From positions 992,001 to 1,056,000 of the forward strand of contig NC_018866.1 in assembly GCF_000305775.1 (NCBI RefSeq): 64,000 nucleotides of DNA, in the 5' to 3' direction. Under the pieces are notes generated by a model, which saw only the letters and a list, made by a program, of their open reading frames with translations, ran no database searches and had not been told where the DNA came from. Below are positions 34,115-43,599 of the stretch, piece after piece (position 1 is the stretch's first letter; each line of letters opens with the position of its first letter). The position numbers and the translations under genes were made by a program. Origin of the DNA: Dehalobacter sp. DCA. GTDB lineage: Bacteria > Bacillota > Desulfitobacteriia > Desulfitobacteriales > Syntrophobotulaceae.

Positions 34115-34465
34115 TTAAAGTATTTCTTTCACATCAAAGTGAGCATTTTTCAAGATATCATATATTTCCTCAAGCGGGGTTGATGCCACCTCCCGGTATA
34201 TTCTTCTGGTATACATATGCCGGGCATTCGGGAAAATGTTTTTGATGCTCCGCCTGAGCTTATTTCCCGGTTCGTCCGCATCGACCAGCACATAAATCTC
34301 ATCGTATTTCTCTTCGTCAATGAGCCTTTCAAGGTTCGTTTGATTAATGGTTCCGTACGTACAGATGATTTCGACAGGTTCATCCAGTACCTTCAGCAGC
34401 TGCTCCCTGTCTGTCTTCCCTTCAACAATAATGGCTTTATTCACTTCATCACTTCTTTTGTCCAA
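34115..34465 (-). CDS. Small Toprim-domain protein (YusF-like)
   Basis: A 116-residue protein that is a bare Toprim domain. IIVEGKTDREQL holds the catalytic-type Glu and VLVDADEPGNKLRR the DxD motif. This resembles the small primase/RNase M5-like YusF proteins of Firmicutes, whose role is unknown, possibly RNA or DNA cleavage. The start is uncertain: TTG at 34465 is used, and GTG at 34444 is possible. It reads toward etfB's upstream region on the same strand and seems monocistronic. Confidence 0.8.
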   Translation of the reverse strand: MDKRSDEVNKAIIVEGKTDREQLLKVLDEPVEIICTYGTINQTNLERLIDEEKYDEIYVLVDADEPGNKLRRSIKNIFPNARHMYTRRIYREVASTPLEEIYDILKNAHFDVKEIL

Positions 34466-34612
34466 GATTTGTTTGCTGATATCCTTTATCCCGTATCTGG
34501 TATTCTTGATCTGCTTTATATGTTTCTCTTATTATAAATCATTTATTAATATCATCAATGAATAATAATTAATGGAAGTCATAAAAAATGTCCTAAATAA
34601 ATCATATACATA

Positions 34613-34637
34613 AATAATCCGGGTTCCCCCGGATTAT
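34613..34637 (-). terminator. Terminator of the 43-residue protein gene
   Basis: The perfect hairpin TAATCCGGG / CCCGGATTA with a short loop lies 17 bp after the stop codon of the small minus-strand gene. It is followed by an AT-rich tail. Confidence 0.6.
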
Positions 34638-34653
34638 GATCGATATCTTCGTT

Positions 34654-34785
34654 TCAGGAATGGCTCGGTTTGTCGGCTTGTGTCTGTTGGATATTACGTT
34701 CCTTTTGAACATCATAATCTGTAAAATGTGGATCACTTACCGTCAGAGACGATTTGGCTCTTGCATTTTTTTTATGTTTACCCAT
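34654..34785 (-). CDS. Small basic hydrophilic protein, 43 residues
   Basis: A 43-codon gene. It has a basic start (MGKHKKNARAKSS), a central SDPHFTDYDVQKERN and a polar Gln-rich tail. GAAAGGA is well placed before the ATG at 34785, and a terminator hairpin follows the stop, so it forms a complete transcription unit. No membrane segment or cysteine is present. The composition recalls small spore proteins of Bacilli and Clostridia, but I see no specific match and make no functional claim. Confidence 0.6.
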   Translation of the reverse strand: MGKHKKNARAKSSLTVSDPHFTDYDVQKERNIQQTQADKPSHS

Positions 34786-35055
34786 GCCGGCTGTCCTTTC
34801 ATCGTTTGCTATTACGCACTCCCTAAGTAGTATGTCCTTCTACAACCCGTCTATGCTTACTTCTCAAAATGGATACAGCTCCCTACTTTATTGTCCTACG
34901 CAAAAGCCTTTTACTTTCTGAAGTGTTTATAGAAAATTGTTGAAAAATGCAATCAACTAGAATATTCTAGAATTAGAAAGTATTTGTACTCAGGATAACT
35001 TAATAATCCTGGCCGAATACACCATTATTTTTTGCGAAGAGAGAGGAGAAATGGA

Positions 35056-37107
35056 ATGACAACAATTAAGCAGAAAATATCTATTAGAGCCAGTATAGCA
35101 GTGATCATTGTGACTTCTTGCATCATTACATATATGGCGATTAATGCCAGAAACAATCAGATGGATGATGCCATATCCTACAGCAAAGAGATCGTAAACA
35201 AAATTGCCGGTGATTTGGCAGGAGAAAATGATTTGGCCCTGCAAATTACAGAGGATATCGTGATCTCGCAGGAAACAGGAATCTTTGGCAAAAGGAAAGA
35301 GACGACAAACGCCCTAAAGCGTATTCTAGATACGAACGCAGCAACCATTATCGGCAGCTATGTTGCTTATGAACCAAATGCCGACGGGCAGGATAAAGCC
35401 TGGCAAGGACAAGCCGGCAGTGATTCCAGCGGGCGTTTTGCGCCTTACTGGAATAGGCTGAGCGGTACACAGGCACTGGATCCTATTGTCGATATGGATG
35501 CCAGTGATTTCTATCAGTTACCCAAACAGACATCAAAACCAGTAATCATCGAGCCCTTTAGTTATGAAGGTGTATTGATGACCTCGTATACAGCTCCAAT
35601 TATGATCAATAATAATTTTGCCGGTATTGGTGGAGTTGACCGAAGCCTGACTTCCATCCAGGAAAATTTATTAAAATACAAACCGTATAAATCAGCCCAG
35701 TTTGTCTTGCTCAGTCCTTCCGGCCTTTTTATTGCCGCTCCGGATGAGCAACTCCTCGGCAAAAACATCAATGAAAATACCCAGACGGCGGCAGTTTTTT
35801 CCGATATCCTGAAAACATCAGAAACCATGTATAAAACGGTCTCCAATCCATTTAACGGCAATGAAAGCTGGCTGTTTTCCACGCCAATCAGCAATGCGGA
35901 CTGGACAATAGCGATGTTAATCGATAAATCAGAAGCCTTGGCGGGCATTAACTCTATGCTAGCAATCACCCTTGTCATCGCTGTCATTGGGCTTATTTTG
36001 ATAATTCTGATTCTCTATTGGCTGATCGCTTCTGCCGTCAGACCTGTCAATGGATTGGTTGAAACCATGCAGCGTATTGCCTCAGGAAATTTACAAAGTA
36101 CAGCCGATATTACAACCAATGATGAATTCGGTAAACTGGCCGAAGCAAATAATGCGATGGTCAAAGATTTACGAGAGCTGGTTGGCCAGATCTCGGCCAG
36201 TGCCCAAGACTTAGGTGCATCGAGTGAAGAACTCTCCTCCACCGCCGAGAATGTATCCTCGACGATGGAAGAGATCCTGGCTTCAGTGGAAGAAATCTCA
36301 GCCGGCATGGAGACCGTATCGGCTTCGACAGAAGAAATCAATTCTTCCGGAGAAGAAATGACAACAGCCCTGACCAAGCTTGCCAGTGAATCCAAAGAAG
36401 GTTCTGATACTGCCAAGCAGGTAGAGACCAGAGCTTTAGGGATCCAGCAGAATGCCCAGAAAGCCCAGCAGGAAGCTACAGATCTGTACAAAGACATTAA
36501 GGTTAAGCTCAGCAAAGCGATTGAAGATGCCAGCATCGTCAAACAAATATCCACACTGGCGGATACAATTGCTGCGATTGCCGATCAAACGAATCTGCTT
36601 GCACTCAATGCAGCCATCGAGGCAGCCAGAGCCGGTGAACACGGCAAAGGATTCGCGGTCGTCGCCGAAGAAGTTCGTAAACTTGCAGAAGAATCCTCTT
36701 CCACCGTTGAGCAAATTAAAGAATCAACGCAGGATGTGCAGAATTCTATCGCCAATCTGATTGATAACAGCGGTGAAGTCCTTCAGTTCATAAACAATAA
36801 AGTCGTTAAAGATTACGAAACGCTGGTCAATATCGGCGCGGGCTATGCTGAAGATGCCAAAACCTTCTACCGGACAACGAGCAAAATAACCGAGATGAGC
36901 AATCAAGTGCTCATGACCGTGAATGAAGTCAGCAAAGCAATTGAATCCGTGGCAGTCAATATGAATGAAAGCGCCAGGGGAGCTCAAGAGATCACGAAAG
37001 GGGCAGAAATCACGACAAATTCAATTGCCCAAATTGCCGAGTCTTCCGGGACACTGGCTGAAAGTGCCCATCAGTTGAATCAGCTGGTTTCAAGGTTCTC
37101 TTTGTAA
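35056..37107 (+). CDS. Methyl-accepting chemotaxis protein with dCache sensor
   Basis: A 683-residue chemoreceptor. It has a first membrane helix (about 10-30), an extracellular double-Cache sensor (about 35-295; [12 protein letters not shown] and [20 protein letters not shown]), a second helix (about 305-328), a HAMP domain, and a long coiled-coil signalling domain. The CheA/CheW tip reads [20 protein letters not shown]. The ligand is unknown; dCache domains often bind amino acids or organic acids. GAGAGGAG precedes the ATG at 35056. GCCGAATA at 35012-35019 resembles a sigma-D -10 region, but no -35 stands at the right distance. A 14-bp palindrome lies at 34957-34970. Confidence 0.92.
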   Translation: MTTIKQKISIRASIAVIIVTSCIITYMAINARNNQMDDAISYSKEIVNKIAGDLAGENDLALQITEDIVISQETGIFGKRKETTNALKRILDTNAATIIGSYVAYEPNADGQDKAWQGQAGSDSSGRFAPYWNRLSGTQALDPIVDMDASDFYQLPKQTSKPVIIEPFSYEGVLMTSYTAPIMINNNFAGIGGVDRSLTSIQENLLKYKPYKSAQFVLLSPSGLFIAAPDEQLLGKNINENTQTAAVFSDILKTSETMYKTVSNPFNGNESWLFSTPISNADWTIAMLIDKSEALAGINSMLAITLVIAVIGLILIILILYWLIASAVRPVNGLVETMQRIASGNLQSTADITTNDEFGKLAEANNAMVKDLRELVGQISASAQDLGASSEELSSTAENVSSTMEEILASVEEISAGMETVSASTEEINSSGEEMTTALTKLASESKEGSDTAKQVETRALGIQQNAQKAQQEATDLYKDIKVKLSKAIEDASIVKQISTLADTIAAIADQTNLLALNAAIEAARAGEHGKGFAVVAEEVRKLAEESSSTVEQIKESTQDVQNSIANLIDNSGEVLQFINNKVVKDYETLVNIGAGYAEDAKTFYRTTSKITEMSNQVLMTVNEVSKAIESVAVNMNESARGAQEITKGAEITTNSIAQIAESSGTLAESAHQLNQLVSRFSL

Positions 37108-37147
37108 GAAGAAAGCAAATGAATTAAATTAATCATTCCTGAATAAG

Positions 37148-37185
37148 AAAAACCCCGGAAAATTATAAAATTTTCCGGGGTTTTT
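37148..37185. terminator. Bidirectional terminator, MCP / tRNA-Pro
   Basis: A 17-bp perfect stem (AAAAACCCCGGAAAATT and its complement) has a five-base loop. It is flanked by A and T tracts, so it can stop transcription from the chemoreceptor gene and from tRNA-Pro on the other strand. Confidence 0.9.
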
Positions 37186-37234
37186 CTTATGGCATTTGAT
37201 GTTTATTTAGCCTTTAACATTGTAATGTAATTAC

Positions 37235-37311
37235 TGGTCGGAGCGACACGACTTGAACGTGCGGCCTCTACCACCCCAAGGTAGCGCTCTACCAAGCTGA
37301 GCTACGCCCCG
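37235..37311 (-). tRNA. tRNA-Pro (GGG)
   Basis: A 77-nt tRNA with the acceptor stem CGGGGCG / CGCTCCG (one G-U pair). The D-loop is AGCTTGGT. The anticodon stem CTACC/GGTAG holds the loop TTGGGGT (anticodon GGG, reading CCC and CCU). The T-loop is GTTCAAGTC. The discriminator A and encoded CCA are present. It stands alone between the chemoreceptor and the ACT-domain gene. Confidence 0.95.
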
Positions 37312-37422
37312 ACATCTGTCCCTTGCGAAACACTAATACAATCTATCATACCGGGGGTAAAAAATCAAGCAAAATTCGGCAAAAAACAAATTACAAAAAA
37401 CAAATAACATTGATTGTGCGTT

Positions 37423-37869
37423 TCAACTTTTAGCAATCAATTCAATTTTACGTACACCATCCAGCTCACCCAGATTTGACACCAGGCTTTCCACAGTTTC
37501 TTCCATTTTTTCTGTTTCGATCGAAATGGAGACATTGGCAATCCCCTGCAGCGGAATCCCCTGATTGATGGTAATGATATTTCCGGAGACGGAGGCGACA
37601 TAGTTTAAAACATTCGACAAAATCCCTGCTTTGTCCATCAGCAGCAAGGACAGCGTAATCATCTTTTCTTTACTTGCTTCATAAAACGGAAAAACTCCGT
37701 CTTTATATTTATAAAATGCGCTCCGGCTTATTTCGACCCTCTCACAGGCTTCATTCACGGTCAGCACATCAAATTTCGCCAAAAGTTCTTTAGCCTGAGC
37801 TGTTTTCGTAATCGCCTCAGGAAGAATCTCCTTGCTTACCAACAGAAAATCTTTTTTCTGTTTGCTCAC
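37423..37869 (-). CDS. ACT domain protein (PheB-like, UPF0735)
   Basis: A 148-residue protein with two parts. An N-terminal helix-turn-helix-like segment (about 30-60; TVNEACERVEISRSAFYKYKD) precedes a C-terminal ACT domain (about 70-145; MDKAGILSNVLNYVASVSGN). This is the PheB/UPF0735 arrangement, thought to sense an amino acid and regulate its synthesis. Direct evidence for the ligand is lacking. The start is GTG at 37869 with GGGAG upstream. A group II intron separates it from spoIVA. Confidence 0.85.
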   Translation of the reverse strand: MSKQKKDFLLVSKEILPEAITKTAQAKELLAKFDVLTVNEACERVEISRSAFYKYKDGVFPFYEASKEKMITLSLLLMDKAGILSNVLNYVASVSGNIITINQGIPLQGIANVSISIETEKMEETVESLVSNLGELDGVRKIELIAKS

Positions 37870-37944
37870 ACAATTCAGCTCCCAACTTTTTTAGCATGCT
37901 GTTTCATCTATTATAATCATTTTCTGACGGTTTTGACAACCAGA

Positions 37945-39842
37945 ATCGAGTAGGAGGGGGCGTCTCGCCCCCGGCCTCTCACACCACCGTATGTGCGGTT
38001 CCGCGTACGGCGGTTCAATAGTTTAAGTGCAGTACCTCGTATTTCTTGGCTATGTCATCATAGCCGAGGGATTCGAGGTATTTGTCAGTCAACGTATGAT
38101 TAAGTATCCCGCTCCCGGCTACTCTCCAGTAGCCTTTGCCAGTGTACCCATTCTTGTGTGCCCAGTAAACCGACATGCCGAGTGCTATCAAGTTCCCGAT
38201 TCGGGTTTTTGGTTTCTTCCACTGCTTCCAGATATACATCCGTATCCGTCGTTTCAGCCACCTGTTCAGTTCCTGAATTCTGCTCTTCATACCGGCAATA
38301 GCGTAATAATTAAGCCACCCCGTTGTATATAGCTTCAGTTCCTTCAGAATCTGTTGAATGGCCCTTCCGCGATTCCGTTTTGTGATGCCTTTGAGCTTTT
38401 CCTTGAATTTCTTCATTGACTTTTCATGCACCCGTATTCCCGTACCTTTGCCCGTCCTGTACAAGGCAAAGCCAAGGAACTTAAGCTTCAGCGGTGATCC
38501 CGCTTTACTCTTTTCCGAGTTCACTTTCAGCTTTAGTTTCTTCTCAAGGTACTGCTTACAGCTTTCTAATACACGTTCTGCTGCTCTGCGGCTCTTGGTG
38601 TAGACAGCAATGTCATCCGCGTATCGCAAATGCTTGTGCCCCCGTCTTTCCATTTCCTTGTCGAATTCATTGAGGTAGATATTCGAAAGTAACGGAGATA
38701 ACGGGCCTCCCTGTGGGCTGCCTTCCTCCGTCTTGCTTTTCACTCCATTCTCCATGACTCCGCTTTTCAGAAACTTCTTGATGAGGTCTATAATCCGCTT
38801 ATCTTTTACTTCTTTGCGTATTATATTCATCAGCAGTTCATGATTCATCGTATCGAAGTATTTTGACAGATCGATATCCGCTGCGCGGGTATATCCCTGT
38901 TCGTAGTACTCTTTCGCTTCCTTCATGGCTTGCTGTGCGCTGCGCCCCGGTCGATAGCCGTAGCTTGCCTCCGAAAACAGCGGTTCAAAGATTGGTTGCA
39001 ATATCTGCACCAATGCCTGTTGCACCATCCGATCAATGACCGTTGGCACACCAAGTTTTCGTACTCCTCCATCCGGTTTGGGTATCTCTACTCTCCTAAC
39101 CGGTTGAGGCCTGTACATCCCGTTTCCTAAACTCTGTAGCAACTCCTCTCTGTGTTTCCTGAGCCAGGGCAGCATTTCATCCACGGTCATTCCGTCGACT
39201 CCTGCTGCTCCACCGTTTGACTTAACCCTTTTGAAAGCCCTGTTCAGGTTTTCTCTGTCCAGAAGTCTTTTCATTAGGTCGACTGCACCGTCTTTTTCCT
39301 TGGTTTCTCGTTCAACGATGCTCCGCGCTCCGCCGTTGTCTTCGGGTTCCACCCTATCTTCCGGGCGGCAGCCAAGGTTTCCCTCGTATTCTGCCTTCTT
39401 CACATCGTCCACCTTCTTCCTTCTTCAAAAGACTACTACTGTTCAGCCCTTCCCGCGTTTCCGCGGTACTATAGCTTCTGCTGACTTCTCATGCCTCAGC
39501 TACACATCACTGCGCGGTTTGCTCCTGTGGGTCGTCGAATGCGTCCCTCTTGTCGGGAGCGTGGTATGAGATCTCCCCGGGTAAGAACAACAACCTTCAT
39601 CCCATGTAACCGCCGCATTTACTGTACAGGGTTCGGGTAGTATTGGACTTTGTTTTATTAAGCAAACTCGTCCACCCTGATTCAGCCTTATATGCGGTTT
39701 CTGTTCGTCGGTTCAGGACTTTGCTTACGGCTTCCTTTAGATTCCACCTCACGATGGACACCCTTGCCGTTCGGCTAGCACTTCCTACTACCAAGCGTGC
39801 AGCGGACTCTCACCGCCGAGTTGTTGCCCATGCCGGGCGCAC
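37945..39842 (-). mobile_element. Group II intron (class C type) with RT ORF
   Basis: A 1,898-bp intron on the minus strand. The 5' end begins GTGCGCCCGGCATGGG. The 3' end has a domain V hairpin (GAACCGCCGTACG...CATACGGTGGT, about 37976-38010). A GC-rich domain VI then ends TCCTACTCGAT, with the branch-point A in its usual place. The RT gene fills domain IV up to domain V. The 5' splice junction is six bases after the 16-bp terminator stem of spoIVA, the preferred target of class C introns. The boundaries are read from conserved ends and are not experimentally known. Confidence 0.85.
38015..39412 (-). CDS. ltrA: Group II intron reverse transcriptase/maturase
   Basis: A 465-residue intron-encoded protein with RT domains 0-7. 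It has GVDGMTVDEM, IPKPDGGVRKLGVPTV, the RT-3 ASYGYRPGRSAQQA, the RT-4 DIDLSKYFDTMNHELL, GSPQGGPLSPLLSNIYLNE, and the catalytic YADD (LRYADDIAVY). A maturase (X) domain with GWLNYYAIAGM follows (about 370-400). No C-terminal HNH endonuclease is present, as expected for class C introns. It helps splicing and reverse-splices the RNA into DNA. The GTG start at 39412 lies close to GGAAG. The stop codon overlaps the start of domain V. Confidence 0.93.
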   Translation of the reverse strand: MDDVKKAEYEGNLGCRPEDRVEPEDNGGARSIVERETKEKDGAVDLMKRLLDRENLNRAFKRVKSNGGAAGVDGMTVDEMLPWLRKHREELLQSLGNGMYRPQPVRRVEIPKPDGGVRKLGVPTVIDRMVQQALVQILQPIFEPLFSEASYGYRPGRSAQQAMKEAKEYYEQGYTRAADIDLSKYFDTMNHELLMNIIRKEVKDKRIIDLIKKFLKSGVMENGVKSKTEEGSPQGGPLSPLLSNIYLNEFDKEMERRGHKHLRYADDIAVYTKSRRAAERVLESCKQYLEKKLKLKVNSEKSKAGSPLKLKFLGFALYRTGKGTGIRVHEKSMKKFKEKLKGITKRNRGRAIQQILKELKLYTTGWLNYYAIAGMKSRIQELNRWLKRRIRMYIWKQWKKPKTRIGNLIALGMSVYWAHKNGYTGKGYWRVAGSGILNHTLTDKYLESLGYDDIAKKYEVLHLNY

Positions 39843-39848
39843 TTAGTT

Positions 39849-39888
39849 AAAGAAAGGGAAAGCCTAATGTGGGGCTTTCCCTTTCTTT
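39849..39888 (-). terminator. Terminator of spoIVA and intron target
   Basis: A 16-bp perfect stem (AAAGAAAGGGAAAGCC with its complement) with an eight-base loop lies 34 bp after spoIVA. On the minus strand it is followed by AACTAA and then the intron. Confidence 0.85.
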
Positions 39889-39922
39889 CAAAAAAACGAA
39901 GATAAAATCTGTTCATGCGCCT

Positions 39923-41404
39923 CTAAATAATGATGCAGATCAGACCGCCGTGTCCTTCATTCACGATACGCTGCAGCGTATCCTGCAGTTTGATCTGGAC
40001 ATTGTCCGGCATTTTGTAAAGCTTGTTCTGAATTCCTTCCCTAACCAAGTCATGCAGGGACTTACCGAAAATATTGGACCCCCATAATTTCTTCGGATCA
40101 GATTCAAATTCTTCCAGAAGATACTTGACTAGTTCTTCGGCCTGCTTTTCGGTCCCGATCAGCGGCGTTATTTCCGTCGTGACATCCGCCCTCAGAATAT
40201 GCAGGGACGGTGCGCTTGCTTTAAGCTTGATTCCGAAATGACCTCCGGATTTGACCAGTTCAGGCTCTTCCAGAAACATTTCGTCCAGTTGCGGTGTGAC
40301 AACACCATAGCCGTTTGTTTTGACTTCTTCAAAAGCTTTCGAGAGTTTATCCCATTCTTTTTTGGCTTTGCTATAATCCAAAATCATTCTTAAAAGAGTA
40401 TGATCGCCTTCAATATTAATTCCCGTCAGCTGTTCCAGGACTTGTTTAAACAGATCTTTTTCGGTGGTGATCTCAATTTCGGCATGGCCCGTTCCGAGAT
40501 CGGTCTCTTTCAGAATAATGTCTTTGGAATGCGGACATTCAGACAATATCTCCAGGGCATGATCGATATCCCTGATCCGCTTGATATCCCCAACCGATTT
40601 CTGAATGACGTTCTCAAACTCGGCCCGGATCGGATGGGAAAGGTCCAGTTCTTCAACCCATTTGGGGAGTTCAATATTGACTTCGGCAACAGGGAACTCA
40701 TACAGAATTTCCTCAAGGATCTGAGAAATGTCATTTAAGTTCATTTCCATGCAGTCTACCGGAATGACCGGCACCTGGTATTCCTGCTCCAGGCCGCGGC
40801 ATAGCTCCATGGTGCTTTCCGCGTAGGGTTTGGTCGTATTCAGCAGCAGAATAAATGGTTTGCCTATTTCCTTCAGTTCGGAAACGACCCGCTGCTCCGC
40901 TTCAAGATAGTTTTCTCTCGGAATTTCGGATATCGATCCGTCTGTCGTGATGGCGATACCCAAGGTAGAATGGTCGGTAATCACTTTGCGGGTACCTATT
41001 TCAGCCGCTTCCTCAAAAGGAATCGGTTCGTCATTCCAGGGGGTATGAACCATTCGCGGTTCATCTTCTTCCCCCTCATAACCAAGTGCACCATTCACAG
41101 CGTATCCGACACAATCCACCATTCTGACATTCATATGAATCGTATCCTTCAAAACAACTTCAACCGCCTCAGAAGGAATAAACTTGGGCTCCGTCGTTGT
41201 GATTCGGCGGCCCGCGCCACTTTGCGGAAGCTCATCCCGTGCTCTTTCCCGCTCAAATACATTGACTATGTTCGGTAAGACCAGGAGTTCCATAAAACGT
41301 TTAATAAATGTAGATTTTCCAGTCCTGACGGGACCGACAACACCGAAATAAATATCCCCTCCTGTCCTTTCAGCAATATCGCTGAAAATATCATAGTTTT
41401 GCAT
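39923..41404 (-). CDS. spoIVA: Stage IV sporulation protein A
   Basis: A 493-residue SpoIVA, the ATPase that polymerises on the forespore surface as the base of the spore coat. It is found only in endospore formers. The Walker A loop GPVRTGKST lies at 24-32. RRITTTEPKFIPSEAVE is a switch-like segment, and VRMVDCVGYAVNGALGYEGE follows. The middle and C-terminal domains are full length and end in a hydrophobic GGLICIII. GGGAGGG precedes the ATG at 41404. In known species it is made in the mother cell under sigma-E; I did not identify that promoter. It would require SpoVM, not seen here. Confidence 0.95.
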   Translation of the reverse strand: MQNYDIFSDIAERTGGDIYFGVVGPVRTGKSTFIKRFMELLVLPNIVNVFERERARDELPQSGAGRRITTTEPKFIPSEAVEVVLKDTIHMNVRMVDCVGYAVNGALGYEGEEDEPRMVHTPWNDEPIPFEEAAEIGTRKVITDHSTLGIAITTDGSISEIPRENYLEAEQRVVSELKEIGKPFILLLNTTKPYAESTMELCRGLEQEYQVPVIPVDCMEMNLNDISQILEEILYEFPVAEVNIELPKWVEELDLSHPIRAEFENVIQKSVGDIKRIRDIDHALEILSECPHSKDIILKETDLGTGHAEIEITTEKDLFKQVLEQLTGINIEGDHTLLRMILDYSKAKKEWDKLSKAFEEVKTNGYGVVTPQLDEMFLEEPELVKSGGHFGIKLKASAPSLHILRADVTTEITPLIGTEKQAEELVKYLLEEFESDPKKLWGSNIFGKSLHDLVREGIQNKLYKMPDNVQIKLQDTLQRIVNEGHGGLICIII

Positions 41405-41656
41405 AGATCTTTTCCCTCCCTTTTAGTGTGCTGTCCTTCCAGCAAGGACCTGAAATCTACTTTTTTTGCTTGTTTTGTCTTCTCACACTTAACAACAGGA
41501 CTAGCACCTCAAGCATTATATTTATATTGAAGAAATAACAAATTTATGTCTAAATTATTTATCCATTTTTTCTGAGGACTCAAGAATATCTTCCGCTATT
41601 TGCAATACATATAGGCAAGAACACAGTATCCACAACAAAACGGAGGTGTGCTGAAT

Positions 41657-41836
41657 ATGATCTCGTCACTGTTAATCATTATTGGAACCATCATCATGCT
41701 TATGTTCGGGATCTTTTTCCTGGCATTATGTATCAAACTCGGATTTCTTTGTCACAAGGCATTGGAAATATATATTGTGAAGAACAGCTGGGAGGATGAA
41801 CCGCATCAGATCTCAGGACGCGTCAAAGCAAACTAA
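41657..41836 (+). CDS. Small single-pass membrane protein
   Basis: A 59-residue protein with one long hydrophobic helix (about 2-33) and a charged C-terminal end (KNSWEDEPHQISGRVKAN). GGAGG stands ten bases before the ATG at 41657; a GTG three codons earlier lies on top of that site. It lies alone between the divergent spoIVA and the convergent gpsA. I do not recognise a family. Confidence 0.6.
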   Translation: MISSLLIIIGTIIMLMFGIFFLALCIKLGFLCHKALEIYIVKNSWEDEPHQISGRVKAN

Positions 41837-41862
41837 ATTAAACTAAAAGAAATAAGCAAAGC

Positions 41863-41892
41863 AAAAAGCTGCTAACAAATTTGTCAGCAGCC
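41863..41892 (-). terminator. Terminator of gpsA
   Basis: On the minus strand the 12-bp stem GCTGCTGACAAA / TTTGTTAGCAGC (one mismatch) is followed by TTTTTGC, about 60 bp after gpsA. Confidence 0.75.
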
Positions 41893-41951
41893 TAGTACCT
41901 TGTCAACTCTAAAATGCATGCTAAGCTTATCTCAGGACTATATCCCAAGAC

Positions 41952-42962
41952 TTAACGCCCGAATATCCCCATATCCTCTGTTTCATGTTTTCTGCCTCTC
42001 ATCATGAGGTTCTCAAGTGCTTCGCTCGGACTAAGTCCTTCAAACAGTACTTTGTAGGCCTGTTCGGTGATCGGCATAGAAATACCATATTTTTTACTCA
42101 GCTCAAAGGCTACTTTTGTCGCGCGAACGCCTTCCACGACCATGCCGACTTCCCTCAGGACTTCATCGAGCGGCTTACCGGCGCCCAGTGCCCTTCCTGC
42201 CCGCAGGTTACGGCTGTGCAGGCTTGTGCAAGTCACAATAAGATCTCCTATTCCGGCCAGCCCGTAAAAAGTCTCAGGCTGACCGCCCATGGCGACCCCG
42301 AGTCGGGTCATCTCAGCGAGTCCCCTGGTCATTAAGGCTGCTTTGGTATTATCTTTTGGGTTCATCCCATCCAGGATACCGGTACAGAGCGCAACAATAT
42401 TTTTGAGCGACCCGCCCATCTCAACGCCGATCATGTCAAGATTTGTGTACACTCTGAATTTCGAAGTCATGATCAGATCCTGGACGGTTTCGGCCACTTT
42501 GATATCCTTGGCGGCAATGGCGACGGCTGTAACAACATCTCTGCCGACTTCCTCCGCATGACTCGGGCCGGATAAGACCGCAATCGGATGACCCGGCAGT
42601 TCTTCCTCAAGCACCTGGGAAAGCCTTAACCCTGTATTCTCTTCGAGTCCTTTGGCCGTATTAATCATGATGCAGCCAGGTCTTAAGTATGGCTTGATCA
42701 GACGTGCGCTTTCTCTGACCGCGTGGGAAGGTACGCTGACGAAGACGGCTTCAGCATCGATCTCTTTTAAGTCCGTCGTCGGGGTAATCTCGTCCGGCAA
42801 AAAGCATCCCGGAAGATACTGAATATTTTCCTTTTTTCGTTTCATCAGCTCTATCTCATCTGAAAAAATCCCGATAAGGGAGACCTTATGTCCTGCCCTG
42901 ACCAGCAGAAGAGAAATTGCTGTTCCCCAGCTCCCTGAACCAAACACTGCAATTTTTTTCAC
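41952..42962 (-). CDS. gpsA: Glycerol-3-phosphate dehydrogenase [NAD(P)+]
   Basis: A 336-residue GpsA that reduces dihydroxyacetone phosphate to sn-glycerol-3-phosphate, the backbone of phospholipids. The Rossmann loop GSGSWGTA starts at about residue 8. VFVSVPSHA, VLSGPSHAEEV and the catalytic Lys region ALCTGILDGMNPKDNTKAAL are present. A GTG at 42962 with GGGGAG ten bases before is chosen; an in-frame TTG ten codons earlier lies inside plsY. It follows plsY directly, so both steps of phosphatidic acid precursor supply are co-transcribed with der. Confidence 0.93.
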   Translation of the reverse strand: MKKIAVFGSGSWGTAISLLLVRAGHKVSLIGIFSDEIELMKRKKENIQYLPGCFLPDEITPTTDLKEIDAEAVFVSVPSHAVRESARLIKPYLRPGCIMINTAKGLEENTGLRLSQVLEEELPGHPIAVLSGPSHAEEVGRDVVTAVAIAAKDIKVAETVQDLIMTSKFRVYTNLDMIGVEMGGSLKNIVALCTGILDGMNPKDNTKAALMTRGLAEMTRLGVAMGGQPETFYGLAGIGDLIVTCTSLHSRNLRAGRALGAGKPLDEVLREVGMVVEGVRATKVAFELSKKYGISMPITEQAYKVLFEGLSPSEALENLMMRGRKHETEDMGIFGR

Positions 42963-42969
42963 TTTGTTT

Positions 42970-43563
42970 TCACTCCCCTTTATTTTTACCAAACTTAGCT
43001 TCAGTCCCGTTAAGGATTCTTTGAATATTGGACTGATGCAGGAAAATCACTGTTGATGCGCCTGCCAAGGCCAGTACTTTATAAGCGAGCGGCTCCTGAA
43101 AAACAAAAGCCATGATAATCACGGTAACCGCGGCTAGAATTGATCCCAACGAAACGTACCTGCTTACGAGCACAACCAGAATAAAAACCACCAGGGCAAC
43201 AATCGTTACCTTCGGCACCAGAACAACAATGACACCCAAACCGCAGGCAGCACCTTTACCGGTTCGCTTAAAACCAAAATACGGATTAAAGCTATGCCCG
43301 AGCATCGCAAGCAGACCACCGGCAATGCCGCCCCAGGGGCCGAAGACCAGCCAGCAAAGGTAAGCTGCAAGGCCGCCTTTAAGCGCATCCGCAGCCAATA
43401 CGCCGATTCCCCACAATGGACCCAGAACACGGAAGGTGTTTGTAGCTCCCATATTGCCGCTTCCATGCTTCCGAACATCTATATTTTTGATCTTGCCTGC
43501 CAGAAAAGCAGATGGTAGTGCTCCCAGAAGATAAGCAAGCAAAAAAATCAGATACGCAAACAT
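42970..43563 (-). CDS. plsY: Glycerol-3-phosphate acyltransferase PlsY
   Basis: A 197-residue membrane enzyme with about five helices. It transfers an acyl group from acyl phosphate to glycerol-3-phosphate. The three PlsY motifs are visible: [11 protein letters not shown] followed by [15 protein letters not shown] (about 36-50), [23 protein letters not shown] (split around the GKG), and the C-terminal [19 protein letters not shown] precedes the ATG at 43563. It ends seven bases before the gpsA start codon. Confidence 0.94.
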   Translation of the reverse strand: MFAYLIFLLAYLLGALPSAFLAGKIKNIDVRKHGSGNMGATNTFRVLGPLWGIGVLAADALKGGLAAYLCWLVFGPWGGIAGGLLAMLGHSFNPYFGFKRTGKGAACGLGVIVVLVPKVTIVALVVFILVVLVSRYVSLGSILAAVTVIIMAFVFQEPLAYKVLALAGASTVIFLHQSNIQRILNGTEAKFGKNKGE

Positions 43564-43599
43564 AATGAAACTTTCTCCTTCATTTCTCTTACTTGCAGA

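Noticed and set aside
35012..35019. Sigma-D promoter before the chemoreceptor gene
   Set aside because: A GCCGAATA-like -10 is present, but no TAAA lies about 15 bp upstream, so it is not listed as a feature.
41890..41905. Shared CTAGTACCTTGT motif at 41890 and about 49716
   Set aside because: Only about 12 bp are shared and the flanks differ, so chance similarity in intergenic DNA is sufficient.
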